A stretch of 64,000 nt of DNA from Typhlomys cinereus (Eukaryota; Chordata; Mammalia; Rodentia; Platacanthomyidae). Positions 21,586-32,337 of this stretch are shown in pieces. Under the pieces are notes generated by a model that saw nothing but the letters and a program-made list of their open reading frames with translations, did no database searches and was not told where the DNA came from. Every line of letters begins with the position of its first letter. The first letter of the stretch is position 1. The translations under genes and the position numbers were made by a program. The stretch lies in contig JALPQD010000005.1 in the NCBI GenBank assembly GCA_023101885.1, positions 5,828,084-5,892,083 on the forward strand, written 5' to 3'.

Positions 21586-22050
21586 GGTAACACGGTGAGC
21601 GTTTAGTACTGGGAATGGGAGTAACATAGTGAGTGTTTATTATGATATATTATGATGTCATATCATATTATTATATTATATATTAGGGCTGAGAATAAAC
21701 ACAGAATTTAATATTAGGGCCTGGAGTAATGCAGTGAGCATTTACTATTGAGCCTGGGAATGAGCACAGTGAGTGTTTATTATTGGGAATGGAAGTAAAT
21801 GTAGTGATTGTTCGATATTAGGGCCAGGAATAAACACAGTTAGAATTTAGTATGGGAGCCTGGAATAACAGGGTGAGTGTTTAGCATTGAGGTTGGGAGA
21901 AACACAGTGAGTGTTTAGTACTAAGCTGGGAGTAACACAGAGAGTGTTTAGTACTAAGCTGGGAGTAACACAGAGAGTGTTTAGTACTAAGCTGGGAGTA
22001 ACACAGAGAGTGTTTAGTATTGGGCCTGGGAATAACACAGTGAACACTCA
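21586..22050. repeat. Degenerate minisatellite, 33-bp basic unit
   Basis: The unit 'agtgtttagtactaagctgg' plus 'gagtaacacagag' (33 bp) is present in three essentially identical head-to-tail copies at about 21918-22016. About eight more diverged and length-variable units extend back to 21586, each keeping 'gtgagtgttta' and 'ggaataacaca'. An AT-rich insert (TATCATATTATTATATTATA-like) lies near 21645-21685. Because 33 is a multiple of three, a minus-strand frame shows an 11-residue repeat (LVLNTLCVTPS). This is an artefact. Confidence 0.93.
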
Positions 22051-23200
22051 AAGCTTTTTTGTTGATTTGGTTAGTGTCACTCGATAAACCGTGTTTTCAG
22101 TTCATTGTAGCCGTGTGATGGGTTAAAATGGAAGCATTTTTTCATAGGTTATTCAGTAAATATGTAGATTTAAGGGTAACAATTACTAACAATTCCCCAA
22201 GTGGCAGCAGACATGAACTGTCTGCTTAGGGCCTCCAGATTGAAGACACTTGTGACAGTATAATGATTAGAGTGTAGTTATCTGTTATTTATAAGTAGTG
22301 TTTACTAACATCAATGGCTAATAATGGTCTCAAGGTCAAGAAATTCTTTGACACGTGTATCTAATTTGTACTGATGTTAAGAATTGTGTATTCATTTCAA
22401 ATATTTACATTTAAAACCAATTTTGAATCCTTAGTCTGCAGATATAGTAAATGGTGAAAGAAAGAGGTAGAAGAAGAAGAAAAGGAAGAAGAGGAGTGAA
22501 AAGGAGAGAGAGAAACACAGAGAGACAAAGACAGAAAGAGAAAGAGAGAGAGAGAGAGGTATCCAGAGTTGAACACCATACATTACAATCTGGCTGTGTA
22601 GACACGAAGCATCGTCCACTCAAGTTACAACTTGACTAATTTTTCTGGTATCTTGTGTCCTGTACTGCCTACTCCTCCTTGCTAGAAACATACCCTACTT
22701 ATTCCTCTCCAAAATAAATGTCTCCAGACATTGACATTATTTCCTGAGATCAGCAAACCCCCTACACTCCCTCTTTGGCAAAGCACTAGAAGGATCCACG
22801 GTTTGCCTTCTGCAATTCTGTGCTCTATACCTTGCCCATCCCTTGCAATTCAGCCACACAGAGACTTTAGGAGTTTGTGGAATTCAGGTTCTGTAACACT
22901 GTAGGCAGTACCAGAGAAGAGAAATTTAAGCACACCCCATTAACCTAGAAGTTTAAGAGGATACCACTTCAAACTGAAGTAGGAAGGAAACTACAACTGC
23001 TGGGCAGCTGTGACCGCCAGGGCTCTCTCGCACTGAGAACCTTCTAGCAGCTGGATAGTAATGAGTATATGCTCTTCACTACCTTATTTTTTTTTAAATC
23101 AGCCTTAGTAACAATATGCCCAGCCATACTCCTTCTACACAGCCTACCTTACCTGTGTTTCGCCTACTAGCTATACCAAATCATAAATAGACTGTCAGCT
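22051..23200. other. Unassigned DNA with a purine-rich tract at 22457-22560
   Basis: The (GAAGA)/(GAGA)-rich stretch at 22457-22560 is low complexity. The rest shows no recognised repeat, gene or RNA. Confidence 0.5.
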
Positions 23201-23204
23201 TTAA

Positions 23205-23360
23205 AGAAAATCAGACCATGGAGTGCGGATAGGGAGATGAATCGTTTGGAAACATTTCTGCCCTGGAAGCTTGAGAACCTGCGTGTGGGTTCCAGTATCC
23301 ACATAAAGGTCAGGCCTGGTTGATGGCCTCGTGTCCCTAACTTTGGAGGGGTAAAGAAAA
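23205..23360 (+). mobile_element. B4/B3-like SINE fragment, diverged
   Basis: 'gatagggagatgaatcg', 'gaagcttgagaacctgcgtgtgg', 'ttccagtatccacataaagg', 'caggcctggttgatggcctcgtg' follows the head and start of the B1-like part of B4, with the 3' portion missing. Confidence 0.5.
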
Positions 23361-23426
23361 GCAGATTCTTACAGTTCGTTCTGGCCAAATTACTGACTGT
23401 AGATGCTGAATATAAAAGCAAGATGA

Positions 23427-23716
23427 GGGGCTGGAGAGATAGCTCAGGGGTTAAGCCTCTGCCTTGCAGGCGGAAGGTCCTGAGTTCGGATCCCAGATCC
23501 CACATATAGACGCCAGGCGGAAGCGGGGTCAGCCTGCGCTTCTGGTCCTGGTAGGGCGGAGCCTGTGAATCCCGGGGCAGAAGGAGGTGGAGGCGTCCAT
23601 GTGGTTCGCGAATTCGTCCATGGTTCTACACATACACAGACACACACACACACGCACATACACATGCATATGCACACAGTTGAATAAATAATAATAAAAA
23701 AAAATTTAAAAAAAAA
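23427..23716 (+). mobile_element. Abundant tRNA-derived SINE, best-preserved copy, with 13-bp target-site duplication
   Basis: Head 'gggctggagagatagctcag', A box 'tagctcagggg' (23440-23450), B box 'gttcggatcc' (23484-23493), the family body, a CA/TG-rich stretch, then 'aataaataataataaaaaa' and an A-tail. The flanking direct repeats 'aaaagcaagatga' at 23414-23426 and 23717-23729 are identical, the mark of L1-mediated retroposition. CpGs retained in the body ('ggttcgcgaattcgtcc' near 23603) suggest it is young. Confidence 0.92.
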
Positions 23717-23992
23717 AAAAGCAAGATGAAAAGCAACTGAAGAATACATTTATGTTGGTCTCTGGCCTCAGCGTGTGCATCACGCCTATATGCGCATCAT
23801 ACACAAACTTAGTTAATGGCATTTGCATTTTCTGGTCCCTGTAATGTACATAGATGGTAAAAAAATAGTGTCTATCAGGGAAGGGGATGGGAACACATGC
23901 TGTGGACCAGATTTGCAGCATCAGGCATGTCACGCTGTTGGTTGCTTGTTTGGGGCTCATCATATCCTTCCCAGAGATGTATCTTATTTGTT

Positions 23993-24105
23993 CATTCATT
24001 ACTTTAATGATCTGTCAGTCAGTCTTTCAACAAGTACGTATTCAATATGATTCTAGGACACTTCTAGGTTCCTATAACATAGTGTATAAAACATGGTAGC
24101 GGAGA
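23993..24105 (-). mobile_element. L2-like LINE 3' end, minus strand
   Basis: 'cattcattactttaatga', 'tcaacaagtacgtattcaatatg', 'ctaggacacttctaggttcc', 'catagtgtataaaacatgg' resembles the reverse complement of the L2 3' end ('attcattcaacaaatatttattga...tactgttctagg'). Diverged. Confidence 0.45.
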
Positions 24106-24604
24106 AGGCAACAAACTGAGTAAGTAAGTAGAAGAGGTGATACGACTGGTCTCACAAATGCATATCTCTCTCTCTCTCTCTCCCTACGTCTTTTTTTTTT
24201 TTTTTAAATCAAATAGCCTTCTTCGTGGGGAATGGAACTTAATTACTGACTACGTTCCAGAATAACAACCTATACACTTCACACCCACCCAATCCTCCTT
24301 CCACACGTGCTTGTTGAGAAACTCGAAATGGTTAGCACAGTGTTAGATGCCAGGAATAGAATGCAGGAATTCTGAAAGGAAAAGACTCTTTTTCCAACTA
24401 AAGATAATAATGAATGCATGAGCTGAGAATCACGAACGTTCATGTTTTCTAGACTGGGCCACATACTTCTTCTTGGGTAAGTACTGTGGTCAAAGGATGG
24501 GGTGTCATGACTGGTCTAGTAGCAACCAAATGTTGGATCGCCTAGTCCATTCAACTAAGGATGAAGCGTGGTAATCCAGGTCAGGGTAGAGCTGGGTGAC
24601 CAGG
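24106..24604. other. Unassigned DNA with short (TC)n and T-run
   Basis: (TC)n at 24165-24183 and a T-run at 24190-24204. No gene is seen. Confidence 0.5.
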
Positions 24605-25018
24605 TGTTGCAGTCCGCCGGCATGGTTGCTGATAAATGACCAGAACACAGCTTAAGGGAACAAGGAGTTTACTTTCTTACGACAGCCCGGTTACAGTTCA
24701 TAGTCCAGCTTGACAGGAGAGCACGCATCAACACCAGGGCCGAGGGAACTGGCCACCATAATGGCTGAGAGATGGACAATCCTTACTTGCCAGACCAGCA
24801 TTTCTGGCCAAGTATACAGAAGGATGCCAACTCTCTCAACCAGCTCTCTGTGATTTATCCAATGCCTAATCCCACCCACCATGGGCTGGGTCTTCCCCAG
24901 CAGCCAGACAATCTCCTTCAGGTTTGCTCTGGGCTTAACTCAACCATCAACTCTCTACACCTGTGCCCAGAGCTCAAACCCTCAAGAGTCAAATTGACAC
25001 CTGTGCTTAACTATGACA
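24605..25018 (-). mobile_element. Solo LTR of the 'tgtcaacttgac' family, minus strand, exact 5-bp target-site duplication
   Basis: On the plus strand it begins 'tgttgcagtccgccggc' and ends 'ttaactatgaca', i.e. TG...CA in both readings. The flanks are CCAGG at 24600-24604 and CCAGG at 25019-25023, a perfect 5-bp duplication. It aligns throughout with the copies at 34187 (+) and 36701 (-). The 20-bp inverted repeat region lies at 24789-24808. The poly(A) signal position is altered here ('gtaaacta'-type). 414 bp, no internal region. Confidence 0.92.
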
Positions 25019-25244
25019 CCAGGCCACTGGGGAAACTTGAATGGACACTGCCCTGTCTGTGCTGACCACAGTGGCCTGCTCTATGCTGGCATTACTTGAT
25101 TTGAGTACACTGCAGGAAGAAGACAAAGTCCTGGAGAGGTTTTTCACTGAAATCTGATCCAACAGAGCAGATAACACCCCCCCACCCAGCAACTGATGTT
25201 TTGCACTTACTACTGATATCCTTTTATATTAATGTACTATTACT

Positions 25245-25396
25245 TAGATCCATCTTCCCATGTAGACTATATAATCTTCAAGTTTCCAGACTTTAGTACT
25301 GTGCCTGGCATGTCCATGAGATTTCATGAATGTTCATCTGCTAAATGCTGGGAAATCGAAAGAACAAATGAATGATTGGTAGAATGAATGTGTCCT
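25245..25396 (+). mobile_element. L2/MIR-type 3' end
   Basis: 'agatccatcttcccatgtagactatataatcttcaag', 'agtactgtgcctggcatgt', 'atgaatgttcatctgctaaatgc' and a terminal 'gaatgaatg' follow the L2 3' end in order. Confidence 0.55.
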
Positions 25397-26245
25397 TTTC
25401 ATTCCTTAGACAGGATGTCGCTCCCTGTCTTACTAAAGTAACTGCTGCAGAGAAGCAAACTTGGCTTATGTAGCCAGTGATGGAGAAGTGTCTCATGTGT
25501 TCTGACATGCTTCAATTTACACCCATCCCTCCACTTGCTCTTTCTTGGCCATGGAATTTTTATTGAATTTCTAATACACGAATGAATCACCATATAAAAA
25601 TATAAGCTCTTTCTGGAACAAAAATACATAAACCAGGTACTTCTGGAAAAATGCAATAAATAAGGTTCCTTAGTGGTGGCTACATATAGGGATCTTTCCC
25701 ACCATGAAAATATTATTTCAGCATGAGTGGTGAAAAGTGGGGCTTCATCTTGGTTGGTTATGAAAACACTGAAAAGCTTACATGACTGAAATACCCTAAG
25801 TGAATATATGAAAGAATCTTCAGATTTCTTTTATCCTTTGATGCGTGCAGTACCCAGGAGAGAGCAAGGTATTTCTGACGATCATTAAAATCAATAAAGA
25901 CCACCGCTGGTATCCCTGCATGGTGACAATATTGTACACCACTGCGGTACACAAAAATGATCCCACCCATAAATTCTGTGTCCTTTGTGATGCCTTTAAG
26001 AAAACACATGAAATCATTTTGACTGATTAAGACTATGTTTTGCAGGCTGTATCAACCCTGATGGCGTTGGTATTAGCTCACATATCTAAAGCTATAAATA
26101 AGGTGCATTTTGCAGTATTATGAGCTTGGAGATGCTGTCTGGGAGGAAAGACAAAGACAGCCATTCTTTAGGGTCACTTTGGCTGTGATTCCACAGTGTT
26201 AGGTTGGGATAATATAAAAAAATGCCTGTGTGGGACTCAACTGAT
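25397..26245. other. Unassigned DNA
   Basis: No gene or named repeat is seen. Overlapping frames of 61-85 codons on both strands at 25758-26030 lack any known motif. Confidence 0.5.
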
Positions 26246-26595
26246 GGCAGGGAATTGTTGTGCATTGGATGAGGGGGTCCCAGGCAAGAAGTATCATGCA
26301 AACATGAGGACCTGAGTTTGCACCCACAAAACCCATGAGAAATGCCAGGTGGGTGTGGCAGCCTACCTTTATGTCTGCACAGGAGATAGAGACAGCGTTC
26401 CTGGAACAGGATCTGTGGTTTCCTGGAACAGTGATCTGTGGTTTCACACTTTGTAGAAAGGACTGAGCAAAACGTCCCACGTGAACCTCTGGCCCTTATA
26501 TACATACTGTACACATGCACATAAACACATGTGTTCACTCACGGGCAAGCATGCACACAAGCACACACATATCACACACATACACGCATTCAAAA
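26246..26595 (+). mobile_element. B4 SINE with (CA)-rich tail
   Basis: 'caagaagtatcatgcaaacatgaggacctgagtttgcacccac' (head), 'gaaatgccaggtgggtgtggcagcctacc' (B1-like part), 'gcacaggagatagagacag', and a CA-rich tail from 26500. It contains a short direct repeat, 'tcctggaacagg/agtgatctgtggtttc', at 26398-26440. Confidence 0.7.
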
Positions 26596-26984
26596 CAAAT
26601 TGAAAAGAGGGTGTAGGTAGAGGGAGGAGCAGGCAGTTTCCTTTCCACGGACTCTTGAGAGCCTTCAGGTGGCAGAGGGGACCCCAAGCAGGGCTACTGA
26701 TTCTCCTCCATGCTTCCCTCCTCCTTGTTCACCTAAACCTTGTCCTCGTCCTTAAGCTAAAATACTCAGCCTGGATTACAGGCTTTTGCAGCTGTGGTGG
26801 AGCAATGGAACAGAGTAGAGAAAGATTAAATTATTTGTGAATTGAAAAGGAGAAAAAAGTACATTTATTCAAACAAAAATCTGTCCATGTTAGATGATGC
26901 TTGTGACAATGAAGACATCGTGTACCATCATTTGAAGGGTCTGAAAACTCATTCTTACTGAAATCTATGCAAGTGTCTCTCTAG
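26596..26984. other. Unassigned DNA
   Basis: No feature is recognised. Confidence 0.5.
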
Positions 26985-27164
26985 GGTATTTCTTATCACT
27001 TTCCCAAAATACTCCCCTTCATGTATTCCTCCGCTGACAGACACCTAGGCTGGTCTTCACTATTGCTAATCACACTGTCATAACGTTGACGTGCAAGTAT
27101 CTCTGTTACATGTTGACAAAGCCTTTTGGGTAAATGCCCATTAGTGCTTTGCCGGGTCATGTGG
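26985..27164 (-). mobile_element. L1 ORF2 segment in inverted orientation (5' part of a twin-primed L1)
   Basis: The reverse complement carries ORF2 C-terminal landmarks in order: a 'gcatttacccaaaaggctttgtc' block, 'agatacttgcacgtcaacg', 'attagcaatagtgaagaccagcctaggtgtctgtcagcgg' (equivalent to the 'caatagccaa...tggaaacaacc..agtgtccatcaac' stretch) and 'aatacatgaaggggagtattttgg'. It ends exactly where the plus-strand L1 segment begins at 27165. Confidence 0.75.
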
Positions 27165-27290
27165 GGTATACACACAACATGATGCTGTGTTCCATAAAGG
27201 AATGAAATTAGGGAAAAATGAATGCAGCTGGAGAGCACTGAAATAAGTGGATTAAGCTGGAGTTAGAGAGATAAAAAATTGTATTTGTGG
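27165..27290 (+). mobile_element. L1 ORF2/3' UTR segment, sense part of the twin-primed L1
   Basis: 'tatacacacaacatgatgctg', 'ccataaaggaatgaaattagg' and 'gcactgaaataagtgg' match the L1 stretch that follows directly after the inverted part. It is interrupted at 27290 by a SINE and continues at 27497. Confidence 0.75.
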
Positions 27291-27302
27291 GTCCTAGACT
27301 TT

Positions 27303-27484
27303 TTAAGTCCTTTTTTATATTTTGCTTGTATATTTGTGAGAGAGAGAAAGAATACCACGTGCATGCGTGGGGGTCAGAGGAGAACATTTGTAAATGGGTT
27401 CTCTTCGGCTCTCTTCTACAATGTGGACTCGGGATCAGACTCATATTTGTCTGCAGTGCCTTCACCAACTGAGTGATCTTTCTA
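27303..27484 (-). mobile_element. B3-type SINE nested in the L1, minus strand, 12-bp target-site duplication
   Basis: Reverse-complement B3: 'gtgagagagagaaagaataccacgtgcatgcgtgggggtcagaggagaac', 'gactcgggatcagactcatatttg', 'ttcaccaactgagtgatctttctag'. Flanking repeats GTCCTAGACTTT at 27291-27302 and 27485-27496 are identical. Confidence 0.88.
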
Positions 27485-27496
27485 GTCCTAGACTTT

Positions 27497-27692
27497 ACGT
27501 GTGATGAATACTATAGGTACGAAAACATTTATGTGTGTATATTATAGGAAAGTAGAAGAAAAGTTGTCCAGTGGGAACGACGGGCACTGGTTGGATGGGA
27601 AGGAAGGGAAAAAAGGGGGTGGGGAGGAATGTGGTTGGATATATTACATGTTGTATGAAAATGTTCTTATGAAACCTATTATTATGTACTGT
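27497..27692 (+). mobile_element. L1 3' UTR end (continuation of the twin-primed L1)
   Basis: 'gtccagtgggaacgacgggcac', 'gggaaaaaagggggtggggaggaatg' and 'gtatgaaaatgttcttatgaaacc' match rodent L1 3' ends. Followed by a long CA run instead of a clean A-tail. Confidence 0.7.

Positions 27693-27746
<54 letters not shown>
27693..27746. repeat. (CA)n microsatellite
   Basis: About 27 uninterrupted CA units directly after the L1 3' end. Confidence 0.96.
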
Positions 27747-27749
<3 letters not shown>

Positions 27750-28970
27750 GCACACTCCTCTTCAGCAACAGCAAGCAATAACTATAGAATGATGCAAAGA
27801 GAGGTTTGGCTTGAGTGTTCCAATGTCACAATTTCTGTGATATTTAGCATGGGTAAGTTATTCTGGTTTCATTGTTTCAGATAATATACAGTTGGCAACA
27901 TGTTGATGAGCATCAGGTACAAGGTTCCACAAAAGTTCATTAGATATCGTTGAGGTTTTGTTACTAGAAACGCAGGAATTGGCTTAGTCTAATTTAATCA
28001 AAATACTGTGTCTGGGCTAGAGTCTTAAGTGGACTCTAGCATATGTATTTCTCTTTGACCTTTATAACTATGCTCTTCATTATCAACTTTCTTGTTCTTG
28101 GACTGATGGATAGAGCATTGAACTTGCTTTCTTGGGAGTCTCTCAATGTAAGACTGAGGTGATCAGTTTTATCTTAAGTATATCCATTTATTTATTTGTC
28201 CCAAAGTGATAATAGTGTCATCTATAAGGATTCTTGAAAGGTATGGTCAGTAATATGCAAGTGCATCATTTACTATAAAATCCTGAACACACGTAATTAG
28301 TCCATTTGTGTTTCTTATGTTCAATTTCATAAGACTAAGAAATTATCGTCGATGCTTCAAAAACAGATTTCAGGAAAACAAAATAACAGAATTAGAAAGG
28401 GGAAAGGTTAGAGTAACTATGGGGCCCTCAGGTAAAGGAAGTGAGCAGGAATTGACAGAAAGGAAGGGAAAGAAAGAAGGCAGAAGAACTTTATAAAAAG
28501 AAGCCTAAATTCTGAAAATGGGCCGATGACTTTCTTGAGCATGAGTTAAAATACGCACACGTGCATATACAGTCACACACAAATAAATGTACATACATGC
28601 ACACAGGCACACAACACATGCACACACATACTAACATGCACACACAACACACACACACACACATAATCCTGTTGATTGCGAAGTACCTGATATGGCAATC
28701 TTCTTCCTCACTCCTTGCTCTGGGCTTTTTCTTAGGTCAGCTTTGTTGGTTCTGTCCCTGGTGACAAACCTGCCCCTGAAGGAGCTGGTATTGCTTCTGC
28801 CTTAATTCTCCTGAAAGACCAATATTGGCAGAGACTTCCAGGCACCCAGCGGTTATTTTGCGACCAGAATGAAATGTAGTACTTCTTTCTCTCTCTTTCT
28901 GATCTTATGCATTCCCGTGTGAATACGAGAGCGAGTGTCTCATGTCCTCATTCCCTTTTTTACTTCTGTT
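27750..28970. other. Unassigned DNA with an interrupted CA-rich stretch at 28555-28665
   Basis: No gene is seen. The CA-rich block explains the His/Thr-rich frame at 28561-28764. Confidence 0.5.
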
Positions 28971-28974
28971 CTTA

Positions 28975-29042
28975 GTGGTTCTGGTATTGAACCTAGGGCA
29001 AGGCATGTTCAAACACTGAATTTCATCCCTTACCTCCTTAGT
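28975..29042 (-). mobile_element. ID-type SINE fragment, minus strand
   Basis: 'gtggttctggtattgaacctagggcaaggcatgttcaaac' and 'aatttcatcccttacctcc' resemble the reverse complement of an ID head. Confidence 0.5.
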
Positions 29043-30596
29043 TCTTAAAAATTCTCTTTCTCATCCACCACCATGTCTCATAGACATAATCCATGCAAAG
29101 CTGGAACCAGAGACTAAATGTGATACATAACAAGTATCTTCTATAGCCATGTGACTGCAGAAAGGCTAAGAGCCATTTTGAGCCTGTAGAGAACGTGAGC
29201 CCAGATACTAAGGAGGAAAGATTAGAAACATGGAAACATCCAAGATTCCTAAAGACACTGAGAAACTTCATGCTTCAGCAAACCTGGAAAATTCCTACAA
29301 TAGAGTTCTTGGTACATGAAATAATGCTTATCCTGTGTTTCATGGCAACAGCCAAAATGATATATTTTGTTACAATAAAATAGAAAAGGCCATGCTGGTC
29401 CCAAAGCAAACATGAACAACCAGGAATTTTATTATAAAATTCCATTTATTAATTTGTTTGCTCTCTTCTGTGCTTTTAGCTCATAGGAGTCAGATTGTCA
29501 TTGGCTAATTTACCATTTTTTTGTCTAACCTCTCTGGCTCTTTCATGCAATTTTAATGTTGGTTGAAGAGCTGGGCAGATACTCAAGTATAAGGTGGTAC
29601 TACTATCTCCATTATGTTTCTTTAAAATTTTCATAGGTACACTTATATAAAGCTTTTATATCCAGTATACTTTAAAATAGTGAAAGAGAAATGGAAAGAG
29701 AAAGTATCAAACAAATTTCATTTTCATTTCCAGCATCATAAATGGATGGAACTGTTTTTTACAGACTGCATGCTATTCTCTAGGTAGAATTGTCTCTGAG
29801 CTGCATTTTCTTCTCATTCTTTCATGGAGCATAATTCACTTACTATAGCCAGGATCTTCCTTTATCTTTATAAACTAATTTTATCACTTAATAAGAGGGA
29901 ATTTTAAAAATTAAAACCAATAAATATAATGTGTGGGGTTGGGGGAGAAGAATAAAATGTCAAATTATACTTTAGAACTATTTCTTCTGGGGAAAACAGT
30001 AGAACAAACAGCAACAAAAATCACCAATAGTCATTTTCAGATTATGGTCAGTAAAACAAGTGAGAAGGATTGACCCAAGAGTGCCTTTGAAAAGCCCAGC
30101 CACAGACAAACGAGACATTCTCTGAAGAGTCTCAGTAGGACCCAGAAGTTGGAAGCACAGTTTCTAAGAGGTAGCAATGAGACAGAACGGAAGCCTGTGG
30201 AAAAAGTTGTCCCTTCTTTGCCTCGGCATCTTTCCTTCCTGTGCACGAAGGATTGCTGTTTGGAAATTTGGCTCACATGGAGAAAAGCAAAATGGCCAAA
30301 AACGTTAACTAAGACCCCTCAAGCGAACTAAATCAGCTTTGGAGATTCTAACCTAGGGAATGGCAGTTCTGAATTGTGTCAATCCCTATTGCCAGTTAGG
30401 GATCTAGAAAACTTACCTGCTAGTTCTCTGCTAAGTCTTTTAAGCAATGTCTGCCATAGTGTGCATGATCAGATATGGAATGGTATCTCAATTAAATGAG
30501 CAAAAAAGGATTTCTAAACAGAGAAAATTTGAACACACACCACCCCTACTTCCTGTCTCCGTCTCTATTTTTATCTCTGTGTCTATCTCTATCATC
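29043..30596. other. Unassigned DNA
   Basis: About 1.5 kb with no recognised repeat, gene or RNA. Frames here do not exceed about 80 codons and show no motifs. Confidence 0.5.
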
Positions 30597-30657
30597 TCTA
30601 CATCTATCTATCTATCTATCTATCTATCTGTCTGTCTGTCTGTCTGTCTATCTATAA
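30597..30657. repeat. Compound microsatellite (ATCT)n(GTCT)n
   Basis: About seven ATCT units followed by five GTCT units and further ATCT, i.e. a compound tetranucleotide. Confidence 0.95.
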
Positions 30658-31054
30658 GCTATTTATCTATGCTTTTAGACAGAACAATGTTTAGAAAGTA
30701 GATTTGGAAGATACCATTTTAGTAAAATGAAAACAAACTTACTTATAAAGGGAAAATGTCAAATATAAGTACGAATATACAGAAACACTTAAAGATGTAC
30801 TGAATGAAGTCTACAATATCAGATGGATAACTTTGTGGATTCAATGTTAACAGGTATGACAGAATGCACCATTCTTGAAGTCACAAAGACATTGTATTAG
30901 GTAGCATCAGGGCATGAGGAAAATGGATTTTGAAATTTAAGAATGATCATGTGTTTCACACTTTTATATTTCCATGAGAATAACTATGTTGTGTTCATTT
31001 AAATGCTACCTATTTGCTATAAAATGCATAAATAATAAAATTCATAAAAAAGAA
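30658..31054. other. Unassigned AT-rich DNA
   Basis: No feature is recognised. Confidence 0.5.
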
Positions 31055-31380
31055 ATTTGGAGAGATTGATGAGGGTTCATTCCAGACGGTGAAAGAGGGA
31101 AGATTCTTTCCTCAGTGGTATACTATACCCATGAATATGTGATCCACGCTCCAGCATGTGACCAGACATGTACTACCAAAGGCAACCAGATGAAACTCTG
31201 TGGGTCACACATGCAAAATGACCTGAAAACAGGAGGAAGCTGGTAGGGAAGAGAAAAAGTTGTCATGGGAAAAGGAACAGGGATGAGACTGGGGATTAAG
31301 GTGTAAAGAAATCATGTATTCATTCATGTATGATACTCTAAAGGAATAAAAAAATTAAAGAAAGAAAAAAATGCAAAAGA
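31055..31380 (+). mobile_element. L1 3' UTR end (Lx-like), A-tailed
   Basis: 'tcctcagtggtatactatacccatga', 'ccacgctccagcatgtgacc', 'actctgtgggtcacacatgcaaaatgacctg', 'gtagggaagagaaaaagttgtcatggg' follows the rodent Lx 3' UTR. It ends 'ggaataaaaaaattaaagaaag' with a poly(A) signal and tail. Confidence 0.75.
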
Positions 31381-31384
31381 AAAC

Positions 31385-31586
31385 ATAAAGAGCTGACAAG
31401 CTGGCTCAGTGAGGTTTGCTGCACAAACCTGGGGTCCTGAGTTCAATCCCTAGAGCCCACAGACGAGGAGTTGGAAACCAGCTCCTGAAAGGGGAACTCT
31501 GAGCGAACCTTGCTCTGAGGATTTCCAGGCTCTGTCTTCCATACATGTGCCATGACATGCCAGGGCATGTGCTTATGTGCGGACGT

Positions 31587-31587
<1 letters not shown>
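31385..31587 (+). mobile_element. B3/B2-like SINE, possibly chimeric with the local SINE family
   Basis: Head 'gctgacaagctggctcagtgaggtttgctgcacaaac', B-box 'gagttcaatccctagagccc'. The middle 'ttgctctgaggatttccaggctctgtc' resembles the reverse-strand text of the abundant SINE, and it ends in CA repeats. Confidence 0.6.
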
Positions 31588-31634
<47 letters not shown>

Positions 31635-31675
31635 TATCTATATCTATATCTATATATCTATAGATATATATATTC
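31588..31675. repeat. (CA)n followed by (TATATC)n
   Basis: CA run at 31588-31632, then TATATC-type hexamers and TA-rich DNA to 31675. Confidence 0.95.
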
Positions 31676-31849
31676 ATAAATAAGCAGCAAGTAAATAATT
31701 TTAAAATAGAAAAAGTATACGATAATTCTTACAATCCCATCTTTTCCCTCTGTGATTGTCCTCCTTGGCTAGTAGTACTATAAACTGTCACTTTTGATGT
31801 CAGTTGGGTGAATGTTCTGGTGTAGAAATAAAGGAAAAGGAGACAAAAT

Positions 31850-32010
31850 GGCACCAAAGAGCCGCCTCAGTGGCTTAGGGGTTGCTGTGCAAATGAGGAA
31901 ACCCAAGTTTGAGATCCAGAACATACGTAGAGGCAGAAGGGGACAAACCTCTCCAAACATTCCTCTGACTCTCCTGTGTGCTGTGGGACCGATGCAACCC
32001 CCCAATAATA
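31850..32010 (+). mobile_element. tRNA-derived SINE, diverged
   Basis: 'gccgcctcagtggcttaggggttgctgtgcaaatgagg', 'aagtttgagatccagaac', 'agaggcagaaggggacaaacctctcc', 'cctctgactctcctgtgtgctgtgg'. A and B boxes are recognisable but degraded, and the family is uncertain. Confidence 0.5.
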
Positions 32011-32293
32011 CGTAAAACAAAATGTAAAAAAGCACCAAAGTACAGAATTTTTCACAAAGCAATAAATTTTTCTATGTTGAATTTATCAGTGGAAATTTTC
32101 CTAGTAAATAAGAAAAAGGGATAAAAATAAAGAAAATTTCAATGCCTCCAAAATGCTATTTAATAGTCAAGCCATTCATGCCCAAGAAATTGCCAAAATC
32201 ATCGCAAGATGCCAAGTGCCTTCTTTCACTGTTTCAATGATGCTTTTTTCTTGAATGTGAACAAGGGGTGCATGTGTATGTGAATGTGTACAT

Positions 32294-32294
<1 letters not shown>

Positions 32295-32335
<41 letters not shown>
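32295..32335. repeat. (GT)n microsatellite
   Basis: About 20 GT units at the tail side of a minus-strand SINE. Confidence 0.95.

Positions 32336-32337
<2 letters not shown>

Noticed and set aside
21847..22047. An 11-residue repeat protein (LVLNTLCVTPS)
   Set aside because: It is the minus-strand reading of the 33-bp minisatellite, whose length is a multiple of three.
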